The position numbers and the translations under genes are program-made. Below the pieces are notes generated by a model that saw only the letters and a program-made list of their open reading frames with translations, ran no database searches and had not been told where the DNA came from. From an uncultured Oscillospiraceae bacterium (GTDB lineage: Bacteria; Bacillota; Clostridia; Oscillospirales; Oscillospiraceae), in the NCBI GenBank assembly GCA_934533005.1, contig CAKTBC010000041.1, positions 1-14,989 of the forward strand: DNA of 14,989 bases. The letters are read 5' to 3'. This document shows positions 6,009 through 13,671 of this stretch, piece after piece; the stretch's first letter is position 1; every line of letters starts with the position of its first letter.

Positions 6009-8725
6009 GACCGCTCCATCTGACGCTCAGCGCCTTTGGCGCCTACGCGGATAAAACAGAACTTGATCTCCGGCAGCTCGGCGAGCGCGGGCTGTATCTC
6101 ATCACGGGCGACACCGGCGCGGGGAAAACAACGCTCTTTGATGCCATCGCCTTTGCGCTTTTCGGCACGCCGAGCGGCGACGGGCGTGAGAGCTCCATGC
6201 TTCGCTCCAAGTTCGCCGCGCCGGAGACACCGACGGAGGTGGAGCTCACCTTCTCCAACGCCGGAAAGGCCTATACCATCCGGCGCAACCCGGAGTATGA
6301 GCGCCGCAAGTCCCGCGGCACCGGTACCACGAAGGAGACGGCACGTGCCGAGCTTACCATGCCGGACGGGCGCGTCATCACACGGCGCAGCGAGGTGGAC
6401 GCAGAGATCCGCGCCATACTCGGCGTAGACCGCTCGCAGTTCTGCCAGATCGCCATGATCGCGCAGGGCGAGTTCCGAAAGCTCCTGCTGGCGGACACAA
6501 AGGATCGCCGGGAGATCTTCCGCGATATATTCAAAACGAACCTTTACACACGCTTTCAGGAGCGGGTAAAGGCGGATTTCCTTGCGCTCAACCGCGAGCG
6601 GGACGAGGCGCGAAAGGCACGGGATCAATACGCCGCGCTCATCCGTCTCCCGGAAAACGCCGAGCTTCCGCCGGAGGGAGAGCTGCCCAGATTTCTTGCT
6701 TCCTTGCTGGATGCGGATCGCGCGCAGGATGCTGCATGGAAAAAGGAGCTCAGGCAAATTGACTTTGCGCTGGAAAAGCTGACCGCCGGCGAAACAAAAG
6801 CCAGAGAGGACGAGAAACACCGCACAGCGCTCAAGGAGGCGGAGTCCTCGTGCTCTGCTGCCGAGGAGGCGGCAAAGAAGCTGCGCCGCGCTCTGGAAAC
6901 GGAGAACGCGCGGCAGCCAGAGCTTGACGCGCTCGCAGAAACGCTATCGAGACTGGACGAGGAGCTTAAACTCCATACGGAGCTGCGCGCTAAGGATGCG
7001 GAAGCCGGTGCCGCGCAAAAGACGGCGGCCGTGGCGGCCGTACGTCTTTCAGCGCTGGAAGCTGAGCACAAGGCGCTGCAAGACCGCCTTTCGCGGGATC
7101 GGGAGGAATATCGTACTCTCGCCGCTTCGGCGAAACGCCTTGCGATCCTCCGGCAGGAAAAAGACGTGCTGTTGCAGCATCTGGAAGAGATCGGGAGCTA
7201 CGAAGCCGCGCTTCAGACCGTTTCCGAGAAGAAAGCCTCGGCGGACGATGCGCTTGCGGCTTATACGGAGGCGCGGCGCGATGAAGAGAAGCTTTCCGCC
7301 AAGGCGCAGGAGCTGCGGCGTCGATTCAACGATGAGCAGGCGGGCGTGCTGGCCTCCGCGCTTCGCGAGGGAGAGCCATGCCCTGTCTGCGGCGCGCTCA
7401 CACACCCGCACCCCGCACAATGCGCACCCGACGCGCCGGATGAGAAGACCGTGAAGGATGCGGAGGAAGCGGCAAAAGCGGCTCGGGAGCGCGTTAACGA
7501 AGCGAGTGCCGCCTCCGGCAGCGCAAAAAGCACCTATGATATCGTCCGAAATGAGGTCGAAAAACAAAAAGAAAAGCTGTTTGGCACGGCGGAAGTCGAT
7601 CTCGCAGCGGAAAAAGCGTCTGCCGCACGACACCGTGCCGATAAGGAGCGCGAGATCGCGCAGGAGGAGAAAAAAGCCGCGCGTTACGAGGCGCTGGACC
7701 AGCAGATCCCGACAGAAGAAAAACATCTTTCCGACATGGAGACGCCGCTCACTGCGGCGCAGAAGGAGAGCGCCGCGGCGCAGAGCGCGCTGGATGCTCT
7801 TTGCAAGACGGCGGACGGTCTCCGCAGCCGCCGAAAATATGATAGCGCGGCGGAAGCCGAAAAGGCGAAAGAACACGCGCTGGATCGAAAAAACGAGATC
7901 GAAGCGGCGCGAAAGACCGCCGAGGAAGCGCTCCGCGCCGCCGAACAGAACCTTTCGGCGGAGAAGGGGAAAGTGGAGCAGCTCAGGAAGCTCCTTTCCG
8001 ATACGCCGCCTCTGGATCCCGCCGTTTTTGCCGGGGAGAGGAGCCGCCTCACGGAGCAGAAAAACGATGTACGGCAAAAACGGCTGGCGCTTAACAGCCG
8101 CATCACGGCGAACGAAACCGCGCAGAAGGGGATCGGCGAAAAGACCGCCGAGCTTCGCGGGCTCGATGCGCGGTGGACATGGATGAAGCCGCTGCACGAT
8201 ACGGCGAACGGTGCTCTGACCGGGAAAGAGCGTGTCTCGCTCGAAACGTATGTGCAGATGACATGCTTTGACCGTATCCTCGCGCGTGCCAACGCGCACC
8301 TGATGCGTATGTCCGGCGGAAAGTACGATCTCAAGCGCCGCGAGAGCGCAGCGAAGCTCAACACGCAGAGCGGCCTGGAGCTCGATGTGATCGACCATTA
8401 CAACGGCAGCGAGCGCAGCGTGAAAACGCTCTCCGGCGGCGAGACCTTTCTTGCCTCGCTCTCGCTCGCGCTCGGTCTTTCAGAGGAGATCCAGTCGAGC
8501 GCCGGGGGAGTGCAGATGGATACGCTCTTTGTCGATGAGGGCTTCGGCTCACTCGACGAGGAAACGCTCCGGCAGGCTATGCGCGCGCTGCGCGAGCTCT
8601 CCGAGGACGACCGCCTCATCGGCATCATATCCCATGTTTCCGAGCTGCGCCGGGAGATCGACCGGCAGATCGTCGTTACACGCTCGCCGGACGGCGCGAG
8701 CCGAGCAAAAATCGTGACAGACTAA
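6005..8725 (+). CDS. sbcC: Exonuclease SbcCD, ATPase subunit C (Rad50-like)
   Basis: 906 residues. ATG 6005 overlaps the sbcD stop (ATGA), typical of translational coupling. The N-terminal ATPase half has Walker A at 35-42 (GDTGAGKT) and the Q-loop region around QIAMIAQGEFRKLLLADT. Long Ala/Glu/Lys-rich heptad stretches (about 175-450 and 475-730) form the two arms of an antiparallel coiled coil, joined by a zinc hook CPVC at 459-462, through which two SbcC molecules can clasp. The C-terminal half has the ABC signature LSGGE at 809-813 and Walker B with the catalytic glutamate in FVDEGFGSLDEE (Asp844-Glu845). ATP binding controls access of DNA to the SbcD nuclease. It is somewhat shorter than the ~1050-residue E. 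coli protein, mostly in the coiled coil, as is common in Bacillota. No signs of damage. Confidence 0.96.
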   Translation: MRPLHLTLSAFGAYADKTELDLRQLGERGLYLITGDTGAGKTTLFDAIAFALFGTPSGDGRESSMLRSKFAAPETPTEVELTFSNAGKAYTIRRNPEYERRKSRGTGTTKETARAELTMPDGRVITRRSEVDAEIRAILGVDRSQFCQIAMIAQGEFRKLLLADTKDRREIFRDIFKTNLYTRFQERVKADFLALNRERDEARKARDQYAALIRLPENAELPPEGELPRFLASLLDADRAQDAAWKKELRQIDFALEKLTAGETKAREDEKHRTALKEAESSCSAAEEAAKKLRRALETENARQPELDALAETLSRLDEELKLHTELRAKDAEAGAAQKTAAVAAVRLSALEAEHKALQDRLSRDREEYRTLAASAKRLAILRQEKDVLLQHLEEIGSYEAALQTVSEKKASADDALAAYTEARRDEEKLSAKAQELRRRFNDEQAGVLASALREGEPCPVCGALTHPHPAQCAPDAPDEKTVKDAEEAAKAARERVNEASAASGSAKSTYDIVRNEVEKQKEKLFGTAEVDLAAEKASAARHRADKEREIAQEEKKAARYEALDQQIPTEEKHLSDMETPLTAAQKESAAAQSALDALCKTADGLRSRRKYDSAAEAEKAKEHALDRKNEIEAARKTAEEALRAAEQNLSAEKGKVEQLRKLLSDTPPLDPAVFAGERSRLTEQKNDVRQKRLALNSRITANETAQKGIGEKTAELRGLDARWTWMKPLHDTANGALTGKERVSLETYVQMTCFDRILARANAHLMRMSGGKYDLKRRESAAKLNTQSGLELDVIDHYNGSERSVKTLSGGETFLASLSLALGLSEEIQSSAGGVQMDTLFVDEGFGSLDEETLRQAMRALRELSEDDRLIGIISHVSELRREIDRQIVVTRSPDGASRAKIVTD

Positions 8726-8754
8726 AGAGAAAATAAAGAAGGAGAAACGGGTCC

Positions 8755-9372
8755 ATGAAAGTTCTTATCATCAACGGAAGCCCCCGCGCGAACGGCAATA
8801 CGGATATCGCGCTGCGCGAAATGGAAAAGGTTTTCGCCGAAGAGGGTGTGGAAACGAAGCGCCTGAACATCGGCGCGCAGTCCATTCACGGGTGCGTTGC
8901 CTGCAACGCCTGCATCCGCACAGGCAAGTGCGGCTTTGACGATGTGGTGAACCGCGCCGCCGATATTCTCCGCGATTGTGACGGTCTGGTCGTCGGTACG
9001 CCTGTGTACTACGCTTCCGCCAACGGCACGGTCATAACGTTCCTCGACCGTCTTTTCTACTCTGTGCCGTATGATCTCACGATGAAGGTCGGCGCTTCTG
9101 TGGCCGTGGCTCGCCGCGGCGGAACGAGCGCGACGTTTGACGAGCTCAACAAATACTTCACCATCAGCGGTATGCCGGTCGTTTCCAGCCAGTACTGGAA
9201 CAGCGTCCACGGCTGCCAGCCGGGCGAAGCGGCGCAGGATGCCGAAGGGCTTCAGACGATGCGCACGCTGGCGCACAATATGACATTTTTGATGAAAAGC
9301 ATTGCGCTTGGCCGGCAGAAGTTCGGCCTTCCCGAAAAGGAAGGGCGAGTCGCGACAAACTTTATCCGCTAA
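8755..9372 (+). CDS. Iron-sulfur flavoprotein, flavodoxin-like fold (NADPH-dependent FMN reductase family)
   Basis: 205 residues; ATG 8755 follows AAGGAG (8739-8744) by 10 bases. The N-terminus MKVLIINGSPRANGNTD is the FMN phosphate-binding loop of the FMN reductase/flavodoxin fold. Cys47, Cys50, Cys53 and Cys59 form a compact C-x2-C-x2-C-x5-C cluster (GCVACNACIRTGKC), the [4Fe-4S] site of Isf-type iron-sulfur flavoproteins known from anaerobes. GTPVYYASANG (about 81-91) is the second FMN-contact loop. Such proteins pass electrons between ferredoxin-like donors and small acceptors, including oxygen and peroxide; the acceptor here is unknown. It lies 29 bp after sbcC with no terminator between, so it is probably in the sbcDC transcript. 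No clear terminator follows it. Confidence 0.9.
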   Translation: MKVLIINGSPRANGNTDIALREMEKVFAEEGVETKRLNIGAQSIHGCVACNACIRTGKCGFDDVVNRAADILRDCDGLVVGTPVYYASANGTVITFLDRLFYSVPYDLTMKVGASVAVARRGGTSATFDELNKYFTISGMPVVSSQYWNSVHGCQPGEAAQDAEGLQTMRTLAHNMTFLMKSIALGRQKFGLPEKEGRVATNFIR

Positions 9373-9399
9373 GTGTCGGGAAATATATAAAGTAATGTA

Positions 9400-9428
9400 T
9401 TGATTTTTTTCCTGCATGACGATATGAT
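9400..9428 (+). promoter_or_regulatory. Promoter of the methyltransferase-dprA-topA-trmFO operon
   Basis: TTGATT (9400-9405) and TATGAT (9423-9428) are 17 bases apart in an AT-rich island. Transcription would start near 9435, after the upstream in-frame codons TTG 9400 and ATG 9424, which rules both out as starts for the downstream gene. Confidence 0.6.
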
Positions 9429-9460
9429 AAAACGAAAACCGGCTTTACCGGCCGGCGATG

Positions 9461-9489
9461 AGGAAAGGACAGGCGTCCCGCCTTTTTCT
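9461..9489 (+). promoter_or_regulatory. Distant ribosome binding site with a hairpin before the start codon
   Basis: The only purine-rich site is AGGAAAGGA (9461-9469), 20 bases before ATG 9490. Between them AGGCG (9471-9475) and CGCCT (9479-9483) can form a 5-bp hairpin with a TCC loop. If folded, it brings the two to an effective distance of about 7 bases. The hairpin is followed by T (9483-9487), so it also resembles a very short terminator. Folding is inferred by eye. Confidence 0.4.
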
Positions 9490-10245
9490 ATGGAACCGAT
9501 CACATCCCGAAAAAATCCCCATGTTCAGGCGCTGCGCCGGCTGGGCAGGGAGAAAGCGTATCGCCGCGAGCAGGGGCTGTTCCTCTGCGACGGGGAAAAG
9601 CTCCTCTCTGAGGCACTCACTAACGGCGCGGATATTGCGGAGGTTTATCTGCGCGGCACACAGCCGGCGGAAAACCTGCCGCCTGTGCCGGTATATTCGC
9701 TCTCGGAGGATGTGTTTGAATACGCCTCTCCGCTCGAGCACAGCCCCGGCCCGCTTTTTACTGTTCGGGCGAGACCGCTCTCGGAGCGTGTCCGTCCTGA
9801 CCGGGTCATCGTGCTGGAAAACGTGCAGGATCCCGGCAACGTCGGCACGGTGCTGCGCACCGCGGCGGCACTGGGTACGGAGCTTGTGGTGCTCATCGGT
9901 GAATGTGCCGACCCCTATAATCCGAAAACCGTCCGCGCCGCTATGGGCGCGCTCTTCCGTCAGCCGATCTGGGAGACCGATCTCTCCGCACTTTGTGAGA
10001 AGCTTCGCGAATGGGAGCTTCCGCTCTGCGGCGCGGCACTCAGCGCAGAGAGCGTTGACGTGAAGAGCGTTTCGCTTCGCCGCGCGGCGATCGCCGTCGG
10101 CAACGAGGGGCGGGGACTCACGGGGACACTTCTGGCATCGTGTGATCGGAAAATCATTCTCCCCATGACGCCCGGCAGCGAATCGCTCAACGCGGCGGTC
10201 GCGGCCTCCATTCTGATGTGGGAGATGTGGACGCAGCGCGGATAA
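9490..10245 (+). CDS. SpoU/TrmH-family RNA 2'-O-methyltransferase
   Basis: 251 residues from ATG 9490, which gives the family N-terminus ITSRKNPHVQALRRL; upstream in-frame starts lie before the predicted transcription start. Residues ~1-95 form the RNA-binding SpoU substrate-binding domain (EQGLFLCDGEKLL). The C-terminal knotted SPOUT domain carries the three family motifs: ENVQDPGNVGTVLRTA (110-125, with Asn117), NPKTVRAAMGALFR (144-157), and GNEGRG (204-209) with PMTPGSESLNAAVA (224-237). It would transfer a methyl group from SAM to a ribose 2'-OH, most likely in 23S rRNA or tRNA; which nucleotide cannot be told from sequence, so no gene name is given. First gene of the operon, 21 bp before dprA. 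Confidence 0.93.
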   Translation: MEPITSRKNPHVQALRRLGREKAYRREQGLFLCDGEKLLSEALTNGADIAEVYLRGTQPAENLPPVPVYSLSEDVFEYASPLEHSPGPLFTVRARPLSERVRPDRVIVLENVQDPGNVGTVLRTAAALGTELVVLIGECADPYNPKTVRAAMGALFRQPIWETDLSALCEKLREWELPLCGAALSAESVDVKSVSLRRAAIAVGNEGRGLTGTLLASCDRKIILPMTPGSESLNAAVAASILMWEMWTQRG

Positions 10246-10266
10246 ATCAACGAGGGGAGATAGGAT

Positions 10267-11454
10267 ATGTCGCAGCTTCGGTACTGGGTATGGCTGGCCT
10301 CCATGGACGGCGTGCGCCCCATCGCACTTTATCGTGTTCTGGAGCATTTCGGCGGGGCGATGGAAGCCTATTTTGCGCCCGAAGAGCGGCTTGCGGAACT
10401 GAATGACCTTTCGCCGCAGGAACGGCGAATCCTGTCCTCCCGCGATCTTGACCGCACCGAGCAGATCCTTGCTCTCTGCCAGGAAAAGAACATCCGCATT
10501 CTCACGCTGCATGATGCCGCCTATCCTGACCGGCTCCGGCAGATCGCCGACCCGCCGCTCGTTTTGTATGTCCGCGGGAATCTCCCGTTCCTTGATGAGC
10601 TTCCGACGGTCGCGATCGTCGGCACGCGAAAGGCAAGCGCTTACGGTACCACGGTCGCAACGCGCCTCGGGCAGGAGATCACCGCCTTCGGCGGTTGTGT
10701 TGTCACCGGCATGGCGCTCGGCGTGGACGGAGCATCCGCCCGCGGTGCGCTGCTTGCGGGAAAGCCGTGCGTCGGCGTGCTGGGTACGGCGATCGATGTA
10801 AACTATCCTCCGGCCAATTCGCTGTTAATTGATGATGTTGCCTCTGCCGGCACCATCATCAGCGAGTTTCCGCCCCTGTATCCGACGAAGCCGGAAAACT
10901 TTCCCCGCCGCAACCGCATTATCAGCGGCCTTTCCTGCGGCGTGTGCATTGTGGAAGCGCCGGTGCGCAGCGGAGCGCTCATCACCGCCAATCTCGCGCT
11001 CGAGCAGGGACGCGACGTGTTTGCCGTTCCGGGCAACATCGATAGCCCCAATAGCGCCGGAACCAATGCCCTGATCCGCGATGGCGCCAAAGCAATTACG
11101 GGCGCGCGGGATATCCTCTCCGAATATGAGGGGCTTTACCCCGGCCGCATCCAATACGATACGGAGCTGTATTCTCCGACGAAAAGAACCGAAAAGGCAC
11201 CGGTTTCGGCAAAAACAGAGATTGACAAGCCGAAGACGATACCGTATAGTGACCTCGAAAGCCGTCTGACGGAGTATACGGAGGATCACAGGGCGCTCCT
11301 GCGCTGTATTTCGCGGGGCGAGAGCCATGTGGATGAAATGGCGGCTTCGACCGGCTTTTCCGCAGCAAAGGTACTCGCGTGCATGACGGTACTCACCATC
11401 CGCGGTGCGGTGAAGCCTCTGCCGGGAAAACGGTATTCTTTGAACCTGAAGTAA
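10267..11454 (+). CDS. dprA: DNA-processing protein DprA
   Basis: 395 residues; ATG 10267 follows AGGGGAG (10253-10259) by 7 bases. An N-terminal helical SAM-like region (about 1-100) precedes the extended Rossmann fold that binds single-stranded DNA, with GTRKASAYG at 119-127 (family form G-S/T-R-x-x-S/T), GMALGVDG at 148-155 and FPRRNRIISGLS at 212-223. Residues ~325-395 form the winged-helix DML1-like domain (DHRALLRCISRGESHVDEMA). DprA protects incoming single strands and loads RecA during natural transformation; in many Bacillota it is kept in species not known to be transformable. A ~45-residue charged linker (KRTEKAPVSAKTEIDKPK) joins the core to the winged helix. It is 15 bp before topA, a common clostridial order. 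Confidence 0.95.
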   Translation: MSQLRYWVWLASMDGVRPIALYRVLEHFGGAMEAYFAPEERLAELNDLSPQERRILSSRDLDRTEQILALCQEKNIRILTLHDAAYPDRLRQIADPPLVLYVRGNLPFLDELPTVAIVGTRKASAYGTTVATRLGQEITAFGGCVVTGMALGVDGASARGALLAGKPCVGVLGTAIDVNYPPANSLLIDDVASAGTIISEFPPLYPTKPENFPRRNRIISGLSCGVCIVEAPVRSGALITANLALEQGRDVFAVPGNIDSPNSAGTNALIRDGAKAITGARDILSEYEGLYPGRIQYDTELYSPTKRTEKAPVSAKTEIDKPKTIPYSDLESRLTEYTEDHRALLRCISRGESHVDEMAASTGFSAAKVLACMTVLTIRGAVKPLPGKRYSLNLK

Positions 11455-11469
11455 GGACGATATACGATT

Positions 11470-13671
11470 ATGGCGCAAGCAAAAAAGGATCTTGTTATTG
11501 TGGAGTCTCCCGCCAAGGCACGGACGATCGAAAAGTACCTCGGCGGCGACTATAAAGTCATTGCATCCATGGGTCATCTTCGCGACTTGCCGAAGAGCAA
11601 GCTCGGCGTGGATATTGAGCACGGCTTTACGCCGGAATACATTCCTGTCGCTGCGCGATCGGACGTGATCAACGAGCTGAAAAAGCGTTCCAAAGAGGCC
11701 GGAACGGTTTATCTTGCGACCGACCCGGACCGCGAGGGCGAGGCAATCAGCTGGCATCTCAAGGAGCTTTTGAAGATCCCTGATGAGAAGGCCCGCCGTG
11801 TTACTTTCAACGAGATCACCAAAAAGGTCGTGCAGGAGAGCATTGCCAACCCGCGCGACATCGATCAGGATCTGGTGGACGCGCAGCAGGCGCGCCGCAT
11901 CCTTGACCGGATCGTCGGCTATAAGCTCAGCCCGCTGCTCTGGCGCAAGGTGCGCCGGGGGCTTTCCGCGGGACGTGTGCAGTCCGTCGCCATCCGCATG
12001 GTGGTGGATCGTGAAAAAGAGATCCGTGCGTTCCAGCCGGAGGAATACTGGTATCTGGACGCGCATCTGGATCGTGCCGGAAAGAAGGGCGGCTTTGTCG
12101 CCCGGTATTACGGCACCGCGGACAAGAAAAAAGAACTCCGCAGCGAAGAAGAAGTGGAGGACGTCATTGCCGCCGTGGAAAAGGCGGCGTGGGAGATCGG
12201 TGCGGTCAAGCGCGGTGAGCGAGCGCGCAGCCCGTCGCCTCCGTTTATTACCTCCACGCTCCAGCAGGAGGCAAGCCGTCGCCTGGGGCTCACGCCGCGG
12301 CGCACAATGAGTATCGCGCAGCAGCTCTACGAAGGCGTGGACATCACCGGCGAAGGTACGGTCGGTCTTATTACGTATATGCGTACCGACTCCCTGCGCC
12401 TTTCCGAAGAGGCCATGGCGGCCGCCGGAAACTTCATCCGTAGCTTTTACGGCGAGGAGTACTATTACGGCAAGCCCCGCCGCTACAAAACCAAGGCCGG
12501 CGCGCAGGACGCGCACGAAGCCATCCGCCCGAGCAATGTGAATCTCACGCCGGAGCGCGTGAAAAAGGATCTCACAGCGGAACAGTATCGCCTGTACCGG
12601 TTGATTTGGGGGCGTTTTACGGCGAGCCAAATGGCGAACGCTGTCTACGACAACGTGGTGATCGACGTGCTCAGCGCCGGGCATTGCTTTAAGGCAAACC
12701 ATTCCTCGCTTCGCTTCCCGGGCTACACCGCGGTATACGAAGACCCGAACGAAGACGAGGAAAACGGCGGGAAAAAGCCGCTGCCGGATCTTACCGAGGG
12801 CGAGAGCGTTACGCTCAAGAAGCTCGATAAGGAGCAGCGATTCACCGAACCCCCGGCGCGCTATACGGAAGCGACGCTCATCCGCGCCATGGAGGAAAAG
12901 GGCATTGGCCGTCCGAGTACGTATGCCCCGACCATCAGCACCATCACCGGGCGTGAGTACGTCGCCAAGGAAGGAAAGTACCTCAAACCGACCTCTCTCG
13001 GCGAGGTCGTCACGGGGCTCATGGAAGAGCGCTTCCCCGATATTGTCGATCTCAAGTTCACCGCGCATATGGAAGACCGGCTCGACGAGATCGAAAACGG
13101 CAAGATCGACTGGAAGGACGTCCTGGACGATTTCTACGGCGATTTTGATAAGGAACTCACTGAAGCGGAAAAGGCGCTCGAGGGCGTTCATATCAAAGTG
13201 CCCGACGAAGTTTCCGATGAGGTCTGCGATAAGTGTGGCCGGCATCTTGTGGTAAAGAGCGGACGGTTTGGCCGCTTCCTTGCCTGCCCGGGCTTTCCGG
13301 AGTGTAATTTCACGAAGCCCATCGTCATTGAAATGCCCGGCCGGTGCCCGAAGTGCGGCGGCCGCATCTTCAAGCGCACGTCCAAGAAGGGCTATACGTA
13401 CTACGCCTGCGAGCGCGGCGCAGACTGCGGCTTTATGACGTGGGACGTCCCCGTCAAGGACGTTTGCCCGTCCTGCGGCAAGACGCTCTTCAAGCTCTCC
13501 GGCAAGGGGGCGAGAAAGCCTTTCTGCGTCAACCCCGAGTGCGATATGTTCGTGCCGGAGGAGAAACGCGGTTACCGCCGCAAGGCGGCCGCGGATAAGT
13601 CGGTGGAAAAGCCGCAGGAGTCCGCCGCGGAAGGCACAGAAACAAAAGAGACATCGAAAGAGGATAAATGA
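11470..13671 (+). CDS. topA: DNA topoisomerase I (type IA)
   Basis: 733 residues. ATG 11470; TAAGGA (11452-11457) overlaps the dprA stop and lies 12 bases upstream, a rather long spacing. The Toprim domain has Glu12 (VIVESPAKA) and Asp85-x-Asp87-x-Glu89 (TDPDREGEA). The catalytic tyrosine is Tyr303 in GLITYMRTDSLRLS, which forms the transient 5'-phosphotyrosine link while the enzyme relaxes negative supercoils. Downstream of the core (from about 580) come three C4-type zinc ribbons: Cys586/589 with 606/612, Cys626/629 with a later pair, and Cys666/669 with FCVNPEC, followed by a charged tail of ~45 residues (KSVEKPQESAAEGTETKE). The tail may touch DNA or RNA polymerase or be unstructured. Its stop overlaps the start of trmFO. 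Confidence 0.97.
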   Translation: MAQAKKDLVIVESPAKARTIEKYLGGDYKVIASMGHLRDLPKSKLGVDIEHGFTPEYIPVAARSDVINELKKRSKEAGTVYLATDPDREGEAISWHLKELLKIPDEKARRVTFNEITKKVVQESIANPRDIDQDLVDAQQARRILDRIVGYKLSPLLWRKVRRGLSAGRVQSVAIRMVVDREKEIRAFQPEEYWYLDAHLDRAGKKGGFVARYYGTADKKKELRSEEEVEDVIAAVEKAAWEIGAVKRGERARSPSPPFITSTLQQEASRRLGLTPRRTMSIAQQLYEGVDITGEGTVGLITYMRTDSLRLSEEAMAAAGNFIRSFYGEEYYYGKPRRYKTKAGAQDAHEAIRPSNVNLTPERVKKDLTAEQYRLYRLIWGRFTASQMANAVYDNVVIDVLSAGHCFKANHSSLRFPGYTAVYEDPNEDEENGGKKPLPDLTEGESVTLKKLDKEQRFTEPPARYTEATLIRAMEEKGIGRPSTYAPTISTITGREYVAKEGKYLKPTSLGEVVTGLMEERFPDIVDLKFTAHMEDRLDEIENGKIDWKDVLDDFYGDFDKELTEAEKALEGVHIKVPDEVSDEVCDKCGRHLVVKSGRFGRFLACPGFPECNFTKPIVIEMPGRCPKCGGRIFKRTSKKGYTYYACERGADCGFMTWDVPVKDVCPSCGKTLFKLSGKGARKPFCVNPECDMFVPEEKRGYRRKAAADKSVEKPQESAAEGTETKETSKEDK

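Noticed and set aside
7049..8398. A 449-codon minus-strand open frame inside sbcC
   Set aside because: It is a mirror of the Ala/Glu/Lys-rich coiled coil of SbcC: Arg, Leu and Phe rich, with no ribosome binding site or motif.
9300..9420. A possible terminator after the flavoprotein gene (CTTCC/GGAAG near the 3' end, and GGGAAA with the T run at 9403-9409)
   Set aside because: The first stem has no T run and the second is a weak A-T pairing over a long loop that overlaps promoter boxes; neither is convincing.
9400..9489. A 30-codon N-terminal extension of the methyltransferase from TTG 9400 or ATG 9424
   Set aside because: Both codons lie within or before the promoter boxes at 9400-9428, neither has a ribosome binding site, and the family N-terminus begins at ATG 9490.
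10825..13245. An 806-codon open frame on the minus strand across dprA and topA
   Set aside because: It lies opposite two certain genes. GC-rich codon use on the plus strand avoids TTA, CTA and TCA, which leaves the opposite frame open. The translation is rich in Arg, His, Ala and Leu and shows no family motif.
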